The notes beneath the pieces were generated by a model. The model was given only the letters and a program-made list of their open reading frames with translations, was not told the origin of the DNA and searched no databases. From NCBI GenBank assembly GCA_900404475.1, contig OUQQ01000255.1, positions 1 to 25,891 on the forward strand: a stretch of 25,891 nt of DNA, given 5' to 3'. Below, piece by piece: positions 1 to 9,929 of this stretch. The position numbers and the translations under genes were made by a program. Each line of letters starts with the position of its first letter. Within the stretch, counting starts at the first letter, position 1. This DNA is from Spongospora subterranea (taxonomy: Eukaryota > Endomyxa > Phytomyxea > Plasmodiophorida > Plasmodiophoridae).

Positions 1-396
1 CAGAGTACCACAAGCATATCAAAAGCAACACGACGTCAACAGGAGAAGACATGATATAAATTGATGCTTAATACACCACGCAGAATTCCGACAATTTGAA
101 AACGGCGCCCAAACGGAGCTCAGAGCTCCATTTTCAAAATGGCGTTACAAGGGCCCTAACGGCGTTACGAAAAATAACTCCGTTTGTTGCCAGACGCCAC
201 GGATTTTATTTTGTAACGTCGTTAGGGGAGATAACGGCGTTTTGGACACCGTAACGGCGTTACAAGCTCCGTTAGCGTGGTTACCAGACGCGCCCTGTAC
301 GATTAACTCCGTGGTCTAAGCGGGTCAATAGGTCATTCATTAATGCTCGCTGCTGGTGCAGCTCGACATCGGTTGAAACCTCGAATCGTCATATCG
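1..396. repeat. Repeat-rich leader upstream of RNase H1
   Basis: No gene is visible. Between about 105 and 295 there are many near-palindromic copies of a short motif built on TAACGGCGTTA, at about 157-168, 232-241 and 251-262, with degenerate forms at 141-148 and 212-224. GTTACAAG follows the motif at least twice, and a CCAGACG segment occurs twice (about 190 and 284). The pattern resembles the terminal part of a small transposon or a satellite-like cluster. It could also hold RNase H1 promoter elements. Neither reading can be settled from one copy. Confidence 0.45.
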
Positions 397-960
397 ATGG
401 CACCGGCGAAGGTCTGCTTGATCGTGTGACAGCGAACCTGGCTCTTTACTGGACCCCAATTCAGGTATACGCCGTTCGGAACGGACGGCGTACGGGCCTC
501 TTTCATTCATGGGATGAGTGTTCAGCGCAAGTAAAATCGTTTCGAGGCGCTGTATTCAAATCGTTTTCTACTGTTGCAGAAGCTCATTCTTACCTTGAGT
601 CAGATTCCTCTGTTCCTCGTAAGAATGACATGTTGAAGTGATGCATCGTCGTCGCCAACGTGTGTTTATATGTAGAGAGCATTGTCAGGCAAAATCATCT
701 GAATGTAGATTCCCACGGATTATTTGACACGCGATCAGACCCAGCAATGGCGCCTTCAAGCAAGGTCTATAGGTCTAGATGTCGATATTCTCTCTAAATC
801 AACGCGTATTAGGTATACGCTGTTCGTAGCGGCCGAAAGACGGGCCTCTTTTATTCGTGGCAGGAATGCTCACAACAAGTGTTATCTTTTCACGGTGCCA
901 AATATAAGTCGTTTTCTACTGTTGAGGAAGCTCGTTGTTACCTTGAATCGGGCATCAGCA
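397..960 (+). repeat. Tandem duplication of RNase H1 exon-intron-exon unit
   Basis: Two units run head to tail: 397 to about 610 and 747 to about 955. Each has an ATG-GC-CC start, a few codons ending in AAG, a GTCT-starting intron (412-464 and 765-812), then a hybrid-binding-domain exon opening GTATACGC. Shared stretches such as ACGGGCCTCTTT and TCGTTTTCTACTGTTG show common origin, with many substitutions between copies. The shared intron position means DNA carrying the start codon was duplicated, not a spliced copy. Confidence 0.85.
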
Positions 961-1724
961 ATACTAGCAAAGCAATGCCCTCAAGGGTGGAAAGTTTAAA
1001 TGATCTGGCAAAAACTAGTTTCTTTGCACCGTCGAGTCTTTTTGCGTCTGGTGAGCATTTAATGGGTCATTGGTACACCATTGTAAAAGTGTTTTAGCTA
1101 GCAGTGGCAACGAAGATCATTTGATTGTGTATACGGACGGTTCATGTTTAGCAAACGGAAAACATGAAGCACGAGCTGGTTATGGTGCATTCTATGGTCC
1201 CAACGACATCAGGTATCAGATCGTTTTTTAAGATAACAGATTTATAAACGTTGAATTCAGGAACGTGTGTCGTCGCCTTTGCGGGCCTCGTCAGACGAAT
1301 CAACGAGCTGAGTTAAGTGCCGTGCTACATGTACTTAAAAGCGTCGTTTGCTCAAGGGAACGTATAGTTGAGATAAGATCGGATTCCCAGTATACCATAA
1401 ACGCGTCGACAGACTGGTTTGTTAATCAATGTCAGTTTCTGCATCAGTAAGATTGATTATCCGGTGTAGGATAATCTCATGGTTCAATCAACCGGAGTCC
1501 AGCCAGAAAAATTATGTCAATCTTGACCTAATGAAGTCTATTTATCACGAAATGAATAATCTAAAATCTCGTGGTGTCCAAATCCGCTTTCAGTATGTCC
1601 CTGCACATAGTGGATTGGCCGGTGGGTTTTATCATTACATGGGTAATTCGCTGTAATGTTTTGCTTAGGAAATGAGGCTGCGGATGTATTAGCAAAACGT
1701 GGAGCACTCTTACCAGAATCATAA
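397..1724 (+). CDS. Ribonuclease H1 with two hybrid-binding domains
   Basis: Cleaves the RNA strand of RNA:DNA hybrids in nucleus and/or mitochondria. Proposed exons: 397-411, 465-618, 709-764, 813-1050, 1098-1212, 1261-1416, 1470-1621, 1669-1724, summing to 942 nt (313 aa). Two N-terminal RNase H1 hybrid-binding (viroplasmin-like) domains are visible, beginning VYAVRNGRRTGLFHSW and VYAVRSGRKTGLFYSW. The catalytic domain carries the expected acidic residues in VYTDGS, QRAELSA, RSDSQY and GNEAADVLA, and the His loop VPAHSG, so it should be active. Two hybrid-binding domains also occur in budding-yeast Rnh1; most animal enzymes have one. The second domain has its own ATG (747) and an intron at the same place as the first, so a shorter 244-aa product starting at 747 (also in frame throughout) is an alternative. 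The 619-708 intron that links the two domains is the least certain junction. An AATAAA lies at 1828. The family assignment is very sure. Confidence 0.92.
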
Positions 1725-2131
1725 TTATTCTTTGCCACTTCATCATCGATTTTGGAGGGCTTTAACTGTACACCACGCTGGTGCGACACCCGTGAGGCTG
1801 AAGCGACGGGGAGAAATGATTTGTTCAAATAAAAGATGAAATTAGTTTAGCAGGAAATCGATTGCCAGGATCAGCTTGATTATTTAATCCTTGCAGGTTG
1901 CGAAATGGCAATCCAATCGTAACCGGGCCCATTTGCCAAAGGTCTTTCTGTTTCCGCCCTACATTACTGTGGGATGAATGTGGCAATTCTCGTTTTGCTT
2001 GCCTAATGCACGACGTGGTGCCAGAAAACCACTCCTCAATGCGGACAGCTTGTGCTGAGTACTCAGATTTCATAAAATATGTATTTGTAGATTATTTCTA
2101 AAACTGATAATAAGAAATTGTCGATGTGAAA
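1725..2131. other. Convergent 3' intergenic interval
   Basis: Lies between the stop codons of RNase H1 and the minus-strand formin. It holds the AATAAA hexamer (1828-1833) likely used by RNase H1. Overlapping open frames of 60-80 codons exist on both strands (about 1825-2073 minus, 1898-2101 plus), but neither resembles a protein I know, and nothing else supports a gene. Confidence 0.5.
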
Positions 2132-5100
2132 CTATTTTTTTTTCAAAATGGCACGGAAATCGCCAACGGGAGGGGGAGGAAACCCCTTTCCTGACGGTTT
2201 TGCTGGTACAGGCGGTTGCGACGATGTTTCTTCGACTGACGATGAGTCGAGCTCATTTAACAAGCCGTTTTCACGAGAAGGTAAAACGTTACCACCTGAA
2301 TGGGCTTTAATCAAAAGATTTGGCAATGCTGCGAACAATGTTACCTGCTCTCCTTGCCTTTAACTGCTCTAAAATACTTTTTGATCCAGCTGTCCCCTTG
2401 AGAGCGTCAAAGACACCATCAACCATTCCAGCCGCTCCTTTGCTAGCCGCTGGATCAATGAGAGGCTTAGATACCCTTTTGGCTTGCCTCTGAGCCTCTT
2501 TTTCTTCTTTGATCAACGCCTTTTCGGCCTTAGAGGAAAGTTAAAAAATACCAGGTAGCAAATTTTGAATAAAAAAGATACCTCTACTCGCAATTTTTCC
2601 AAGCCCTTCTCTGCCTTCAAATACATTTCTGAAAACTCTGCAAAAATGTTAAGCAAGTTCTCCCACTTTGTTTTTCCCTTTGGTTCTCCATATGCCGCAC
2701 AGATTCGATCGACATCGACTAGCAATTGATCACTCACACGTTGTAACTCAGCGACCTAATCAACCACGATTAAACGAAATCTGGCGTGCTGCAGAAATAA
2801 AACAACCTTCTCCGCCTTTTCGTCGTAAAACGCGGACATCACTTTTTTGAATTTGTCAATCGATGACCTTGAGTCATCAAACGATGCGATCTGATTTTTG
2901 ATTTTATTCATGTAACCGACTATATTGCGGATTTCTGCTAAACAGGGATCACATTCTATTCTTGCTGCCTATTACAGAGTTATTAATTTGATACAACATT
3001 AAAGCCCGAACACGAACCTCTTGGAGATTGGCAAAATCGTTTGTAAAATTGCGTATTGCGGGAGCATGCTTATTGACGTGTTGAACAATGACTTGAAGAA
3101 GGCTCCTGGTATTGTCATTCGTCTTAGTAGACTCCAGCTGCTTCAAGGTAGCCAATTTAAAGCCATATGCCTAAAATTCATAAAAATGTGCGACGTGGCA
3201 GCATTAACAGTCTAACGTACTTGGCCCTTGGGGGTACCTCCGTTCATTAAATTTCCAACAGCAAGAATAAGACGCAACAGCTGCTGGAACATTTCTGAAC
3301 CCTCCAAATCTCGTAATGAATCCTTCACAGTGGAGATTTTACGCTGGGCCTGACATTGTCCCCAAATCAAACTCAGCAATTTCTATGAGCGTCACGCACA
3401 GCAACCTCTGAATATAATTCGTCGAAACTCTGTTGAAACAGCCAGACGTCGACACGACTTTCGATATTTGGGACATCAGATAAAGCCAGAAAAAACTTCT
3501 CTGTACCGCCCAGTTGCGAAACGTCGCCATCATACGAACGAACCTATAAGTAAAATGGTTCAATCGCCCTATATAGTCACATGCTATTACCCAATTACAG
3601 TTTCTATTTCCTCAGGAGTCGGGACACAGTTTTTTAATTTCTGTAAATGGCTTTGATTTAACAATTCAGAATCCATTGCAAGTACAGCATCCCGTATTTC
3701 TTCAGGTGTTATTCGGAATCGAGCTGAGTGATATACTTAGAGCGGAAATTGCAATCGGATAAAAACAGACACACCTAGCGATAGATCGATATTATACGAG
3801 CGTTTGTCATCAACAAGTTTAACAAACTCTGGTCGAGCGGCCTGTGAACAAATTAGCATTACAGCAAGAATATCAGAAGATAGACACCTTCTTCTTTGCA
3901 ACGGCATCGACAACGGCAGCCTTCTCAACTTTGGCAAACGCTTCTTCAAAAAATGGGACATCGAGCTTGGGTTCTTTGTCATTTAACTGCATCCACACTG
4001 TGTCGGCAACTTGCTGGTTTGGGATGGTAGTCCTATGTCAACAAAATTATGTTTTGGCGATTATCAAGAAATCGATTTGTTACCAATGAAGGTTCTTGAG
4101 TTTGTTTGCAGGGAGTTTCGGTTTGGCCTTCAGACCCGCAGGAATTACGTCTTGTGGGCGAACAAAAGCAGGAGCTGAAGCCCAAATGAAACGTTAAAAC
4201 AATCGGAGCATAGGTCGCGAATGTTTCAGTACCAGGTGCGCCGGGTGCTGGAGGAGGACCAGGGGGCGCCCCAGGAGCACGCGGGGCTCCAGGTGGCGGT
4301 GGAGGAGCGCCTGGCGCTAGTGGCGGAGGAGGAGCACCTGGCGCTGGTGGCGGAGGTGGAGCACCTGGTGCCGGTGGTGGGGGAGGAGGGCTTGGTGCAG
4401 GTGGTGGAGGCGGAGGAAGTCCACCTGGCGGTGGAGGAGGCGGTGGTGGTGCACTCATTGAACATGGCGGTGGGCTAACAGAAAATTATAATTAGAGAGC
4501 GTCCATGGAGTTATGAAACAGAAGTTTTACAAAGAAGAGGGATCGGAGGACGGTGCAGCAAGCGACGCTCCTTCCAAGATGGCAACCTTCTTCTTAAGTG
4601 TTTCATTCTAAGTAGCATACATATTAACAGTACATCACAAACTAGCTCAGGCACTTACTTCTTCACGTAATCGCTGCACCTCCTGGGACGCATTGTGAGA
4701 CACGTCGGTAGAGCCGTGTTGCTCTAGTTGGGATAATTTCGCCTTTGCTGATTCAAGCTCAGTTCGCAACCCGGTAGCATCCGTTTCATATTTTGCGAAA
4801 GATTTCAGCTTTCGGTCGCTTTCTTCAAGTTTTTTTACTGTCTCCATAGACAAAGGAATAGAATCCACGGTTCTAGCAGGAACGTTAGTAAATTGTACTA
4901 GAAATCAAAGAAAGCGGACCTGGACTGTTGCTGTTGCAAAAGTAGATTAAGCTGTTCGAAAGACAGAAACTTAGCGACTTTAGTGCTAGGATAACCATCC
5001 TTATCGGAAACGCCATTTTTGCCAGTGCACGCAATTCGTATAATACCCTAAATCCATTTAGTTTGCGGGTAAAGATATTCACCAGAGAAACCTGGATGTT

Positions 5101-6648
5101 TTGCCAGGCTATATCGGCAAGAGTAGGATCCTTGGGAATCAGCATCAATTGTTGCAAGGTGGTAGTGAAATGCGTCATGTGCCCTTCTACTCGAGTCATT
5201 TCTCTCAGATAGGTGAAAATAGATGATGGATCTGATAAGTCAACGGAATTGTAAAGAACTGATCTTTGATCGTTCGCCATTTCTGAGTCGAACACATCAA
5301 GGCCGGTTCGCAACAACTGAAGATCGGCATCAAAACCGACTATAACACATTAAAATAAATCGAATTTTCAGAGAAGCAAGAGTTTACCAGCAGATGACAT
5401 TTCGCCACGCAGATGACTTATAATGTCCAAGTACCCAAGCTCAATGAAGTCTCGTCTAATGGCGACTCTGTCTTCCAAGAGGTTACAAGCATTGATCAAG
5501 GTATTGATAAAAACAGTAGCATCAACTTGAAATCCAGGATGTTTTATACATCGAAGCGCGTTCGTCAATGGGTAAAATCTACGTTTACGTTAGAGAGACA
5601 GCACTGAATGAATACCCTAATTTTAGTACCGATGCTCGTTACTGGATAGTGTGGATTTGCAGTGATTAAATGCAAGAACGACAGGAGAGTCAGCACCGGC
5701 ATTATCAGCCAGCCATGCAAGAACCGCGCTGAAACCAAAATCAAAACAGACGATAACTACTTGAAAAACGAAACCTACAGCAGCTGTAAAACAATGCGTT
5801 TTACATCAACAGAGTCAGCATCAAACAGAAGCGCCAACTGTTGTGTAGCTTCCGGATCATTCAAAAAGTAATCCATACCCATTTGATTACTCATAAATCC
5901 CTGCCATCACAAAAGTACTTTCTCACAATGCTGTGTGTAAACAAAGAATAAACCAGACCTTTAAACAGTGAATTGACGCTAGAAGCACAGCATCATTCTT
6001 ATACGTGAAATGAGCTTTATATGCTGCTTGCATGAGTTTGCGAAGACCCTGAGCGTCGACAAACTCTTGAATCCATTTTCGGCCATTTGAGTTGATAACA
6101 GGACGCAATGACAGAAATATTTCCTGTGTGAGGAGTAATTAGGGCATTGATGTCAATGGACTAATGCAAGAGCATACTTGCGTTGGAGGTTCTGCGTCCA
6201 GAGTTGACGCCCAATAGCTAGCCGGTTTTTCGGCAATCTGTGACTTTGATAGAGTTTGCTGAACCAAATCCCATTTTTTATCTACAGGGAGTTTCCTCAT
6301 TTGTTCCGCTACTGCCTCTTTGAAAGCCATTTCTGAAAGAAATGACTCAAACAGCGAATTCACTTCTGCAAAGCTAGCACATTAGGAATGGAAGTCGACC
6401 GGATTAGGCAGAAACAAACCATCAGGTTCCGGCATCGCTCGCTTAGAAGCGAGCGTCTTTGACATGTCCTCATTATCGCTATCAGCCGGCGAATGTGGGC
6501 TGGGGTCAGGGGTAAGTCCCTTATTGTGGTGGTGCTCGCTCGCAGTTGCGGTGCGACTTGATTTCGATAGAGTCGCCAATCTACTGGGCGCATGACCACC
6601 GCCTCTGGACGGCGCCGATCCTCCAGGTTTTCCTTGTTCATTGCCCAT
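2132..6648 (-). CDS. Diaphanous-related formin (GBD/FH3-FH1-FH2-DAD)
   Basis: Nucleates and elongates unbranched actin filaments, normally under Rho-GTPase control. Reading 6648 to 2132 across about 20 short exons: N-terminus MGNEQGKPGG (Gly2 could be myristoylated); GTPase-binding segment with LPVDKKW (about 6300); armadillo-like FH3 region (about 6360-4880, including MDYFLNDPEATQQLALLF); coiled coil (about 4868-4540); proline-rich FH1 (4250-4458); FH2 from KLKNLHW (about 4085), through KRSYNI, ITPEEI and GNLMNGGTPKGQ, to about 2520; then a DAD-like GVFDALKGT and a basic tail ending GDFRAILKKK (WH2-like), stop at 2132. First-exon splicing gives PEPD-EVNSLFESF across a 54-nt intron. The last intron joins KARRAG to GNVLPSREN. 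DAD plus GBD implies autoinhibition. Length is roughly 1,000-1,100 aa, usual for the family. I did not fix every exon edge. The glycine start resembles FMNL-type formins, but the subclass is not decided. Confidence 0.93.
4250..4458 (-). other. FH1 polyproline tract of the formin
   Basis: Low-complexity GC-rich coding tract made of runs of 4-8 prolines separated by Ala-Pro-Gly (PPPPPAPGAPPPP pattern). Such runs recruit profilin-actin and feed monomers to the FH2 dimer. The sequence is strongly purine-skewed (GGTGGAGG on the plus strand), which opens reading frames on both strands that are not genes. The tandem APGAPPPP units make length variation between strains likely. Confidence 0.9.
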
Positions 6649-7213
6649 ATCCGGCGTGAACAATGACCGATGCAATGATCAGATTACAGAAAGAGCGACA
6701 CCAGCTCAGTGGACGACCTCAAACCCGCGTCTCGACCGTAGCAGACAGTCACGACTAATTACTGGATCAGGATCGAAAGGCCTGATCCGGACCTTAATCA
6801 ACCACCTGCCTATATTAATCCAGATCGAAAAAACTTGGATAACTTCGAAAATATCTAGAAAGGCCGCTCCAGCGTATCAGGTATTTATCTTCGCGGGGAG
6901 ACTAAAAATAGTCAGTCCTAAGCAACTCCAGCGCTCCGGTGCCGTGTTTTCCGATAACCCTTGGCCCTGCTTGCATCCAAAATTTGGTTCTGCCCTTAAC
7001 CACAACTGGCCCCTCAATGTGATCCCTGAATGGATAATGTGATTCTGACGTCAGTGCACTGTGTACCGGTAGCACACATCACTGCAGGTGTGGTGTAGCA
7101 TGAGCCGTAACAGCATTACAGATCAACTGATTGGGGTCGCGCAACAGACGTCCTGCCGTTGGATCTGTATCGTATTGTGCTCTGCAGAAACCGATGTGAT
7201 GAATTGGGGTTTA
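6649..7213. other. Formin 5' flank / GRASP 3' flank
   Basis: About 560 bases between the formin start and the GRASP stop, which lie on the same strand. It should contain the formin promoter and GRASP terminator. A 133-codon plus-strand frame (6641-7042) shows no recognisable domain, and I do not support it as a gene. Confidence 0.4.
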
Positions 7214-8127
7214 TTACGATAATGGTGCATCGAACCGGACCGGCCGATCGTCCAATGGAATACCGTGCTCGGCTCCAGATGCCAGGTCGCATCCCATACT
7301 GATTATGCCATCAGATCAGGTAGTGCCATTCGATGAATGTATGGTACCTTGTTAGATCTGTCCATTTGTCTATCACTGGCACAATCACCACTCGTATCGC
7401 ACTGGTTTGAGAGTTATAACTCTGGTATCAGGTAAGAGTAAGCCTCACGACCTGTTTGAATTAGAAAACTTGTACCATTATCGGAACAGGCTTGGTCGCA
7501 TTTTTCATCGTCTCTTCCAAATCGTGCAGCGATGTGAATATTAATGTTGAGGTACCGAATAGGTAATCGTTAAACGCTTGCAGGCCTGTCCCACTCAATT
7601 TAACCACGAGTTCGACGATATCTGTATGATGGTACGACCTGCCTGGCTGGCTGGCCTTTCTGGAAATACGTCTAAAACACGGACAGGATGAAAACTGTCA
7701 ATATCAACGTCGCAATAGGCAATGACCAATCCCAATAAATCCCGTCCAGATTCAGGGGTATCCGATAGAACTACTGTACATTCTCGAATTGTGCCAAGTT
7801 TGGCATTCAAAACAGCCAACACTGAGGTATTTACAAACAATCTAAATGGTTCTTTTTGTTCGATGTCCCGCAAAGTTCACCTAACGATGTGCCGCTTTGA
7901 GACTGAATCTGATGAACGACTTCGTCGCGATCATTACTCTAACAGCACAATGTTAACTCCCGGAGTGGCGATGCCAATAAACAGGTGTAGTTTACCAGCA
8001 GGACGTCGTTAAGCCGAATGAGGAAGTCGAAATACGGCACCAGTCCTGCAGAAGCGGCTGGGGAACATGGCGTGATGTGGGTGATGCGCCATCCATATGA
8101 GACTATCCTGGAATCGGATGCGCCCAT
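7214..8127 (-). CDS. Golgi reassembly stacking protein (GRASP55/65 family)
   Basis: Peripheral Golgi membrane protein that tethers cisternae and acts in unconventional secretion. Exons on the minus strand: 8127-7996, 7938-7881, 7821-7639, 7585-7470, 7421-7348, 7298-7214; 648 nt, 215 aa. It starts MGASDSR, the conserved N-myristoylation start of the family, then the first PDZ-like half (PCSPAASAGLVPYFDFLI) and a second half (FPERPASQAG joined to LQAFNDYLFGT, then YNSQTSAIRVVIVP). It ends with SMGCDLASGAEHGIPLDD, matching the family motif around GCGIGYGYLHRIP. An in-frame ATG five codons upstream is possible, but the MG start is preferred because of myristoylation. It stops soon after the GRASP domain, so the Ser/Pro-rich regulatory tail of animal GRASPs is missing. 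Introns are 48-59 nt. Confidence 0.92.
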
Positions 8128-9390
8128 CCTATCGTCATTCAACTAGTGTGTGTATTCCGATTTCCGGCATTAAGCGGGCAACACCAACTGCCCTTTTGCC
8201 ATACCTGTACGCACTGCCAGGCACAGGTCGATATACTTTGCTTTTTAGAAACTTCGAGAAATCGTATTTGCGGTGGCTACTTTGACAGAATCTCATCATC
8301 TTCTGCAAGTATCGGCCTTTATGGCAATGATTACCTAACTCGGACTGAAAGTTTTTCTTGGAAACGATGAGGATGGAATACATTGCAAAGACTTAGGGTA
8401 TCAATTGCATAAAATGAACACCATCAGAACAGGAGCGTCAGTGGATCCAGTGAGATAAATTCAGCAAGTAAATGGTGTTCTTCAATGAAACCCGACATAC
8501 ACTCGACTTGAACATCACTGATCTCGCGAGAGGTCACCATCTGTTGCCAGAGTCAAAACAAACAGAAATTACACTGAAATTACCGTCGACATGGGCGTTA
8601 TGGAGGTCCTGGCGTACCTTCAGCGTATTTCACATGTGCGTGTTTGCCCAAAACTGATACAGCACACACAAAAACGCTGATCGTTGATGTAGAAATTTTC
8701 GGATGGCACGCAGATAACAATGGAACCATCGTTGCCGAAACATGGGAATGGCATCGTATCTGCTTCTCGACTTCCAGTTGAAAAATAAAACCCTTTTTTT
8801 TATCAAATTCAATTTTTTTAGGTGATGCGAAAATCGCCGTTGCAGCTACGGTGCGAAGAGCAAAAAAAATGATGCCAAAATGGCTTGATCGTTGTGACAC
8901 TGTGCTGTTGAGTTGTCTTGAGAAGCTGAGGTACGCAGAGTGCACTTACTTCTTTGTTTTTCAAATCGCTGATGACAAACTAACCTTTGTTCGCTTTTGG
9001 ACTCTGTTGATATTTTTTGTCGATTTGCCCTTGTTCATGGACGCAACTTAGAGCTCTACCAAGCATACGACGATGAGTTCGCGTTTCGGACAAGGCAACA
9101 GTTGGCTTTCTAATGGCGATCAATAATAGCCATTCTACCATGATTAAACTGTCGGGTTACGATACACAAGTATGAAAAGTTAAAATAAATAATTCTAATG
9201 TATATTCAACAACAACTAGCAGTGAACTCACCACCCCTTAAGACGATCAACCCATCAGCTAATGATCCGAGTTCCTGGGTGTGTTTTCAAACTCGTCTTC
9301 TGAAACAATTACAAAAACCAAATGGATAGCCTTTTCGACGGTTTCCTCGTCGTTGCAATCAGGGTACAATATTGTCCGATCACCATTCCG
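8128..9390. other. Gene-poor interval upstream of GRASP
   Basis: Contains only short, unrecognisable open frames on both strands. The start should hold the GRASP promoter. Near 9050-9085 the sequence GAGCTCTACCAAGCATACG closely matches one at about 9771 inside the hAT fossil, encoding a similar ELYQAY peptide, so part of this interval is probably a second transposon fragment. An A/T-rich patch with poly-T occurs near 8785-8820. Confidence 0.4.
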
Positions 9391-9394
9391 ATTT

Positions 9395-9830
9395 CTAGTA
9401 CTTCGCGGCTGCATTGCTGTCGTTATTCATTGGGTGGATAAAAATTGGCAGCTCTGATCTGCGCTCTTTTTATCCAATATTTCCTCACAATGCAACGATT
9501 ATCCGTGACATCTTGGTGGAAATAATGCAGAAATTTGGCACATCGACGCGCATCATGAGTATTACTACTGACAACGGTGCTGACATAATAAATCGATTCA
9601 GAACTTTGGTCAACGATATTCCTGGCAACATTCGTGATGAAGTTCGCATCCGCTGTCTATGCCATGTAATCAATCGGGCTGTCAAGGACGCATAGAACCG
9701 TGGCCGGCAAGGTTCGCAAACTGTTGATGTGGGTTTCGCTTTAGTAGTGCGCACGCAAACCCATCCTCAGGAGCTCTATCAAGCTTACGGGCGACTGGAA
9801 GTTGGCACAGCGCTGACGTGAGATTCTTGA
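9395..9830 (+). pseudogene. Decayed hAT-family transposase fragment
   Basis: A central piece of a hAT (Ac-like) transposase. Visible in order: HWVDKNWQL (about 9430-9454), matching the family's ITAHW(I/V)D..W.LRSAL; HNATIIRDILVEIMQKFG; ITTDNGADI with the conserved TDN aspartate; then RCLCHVINRAVKDA, the R-C-x-x-H-x-x-N-x-A-V-x-D signature (to 9695). The copy is dead: an in-frame TGA at 9455-9457 and a frameshift separate the HWVDKNW part from the downstream part; a TAG follows at 9693-9695, and more stops follow about 9740. No BED zinc finger, dimerisation domain or terminal repeats were found. It lies just upstream of Nol12, so may contribute to that gene's 5' flank. Confidence 0.8.
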
Positions 9831-9929
9831 ACGATGGCGTTTTCAACACCTATGAACGATTGATTGTTATCCGCCATCCAAACAAACAATATGTCCAAGT
9901 CGATACAGTTACTCCGTGGTGGTTGGTAA

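Noticed and set aside
747..1724. Two separate genes (a standalone hybrid-binding-domain protein and an RNase H1)
   Set aside because: A splice from 618 to 709 keeps both domains and the second ATG in one frame, giving a yeast-like two-domain enzyme, so one gene is simpler. The two-gene reading is kept as an alternative.
2148..2363. Plus-strand 71-codon frame opposite the formin C-terminus
   Set aside because: It is the antisense of the formin tail exon (ending GDFRAILKKK) and its last intron, both of which fit the formin model.
4221..4478. Open frames on the plus strand and in a second minus frame over the FH1 tract
   Set aside because: Low-complexity GGTGGAGG sequence stays open in several frames; only the polyproline frame joins to formin exons on both sides.
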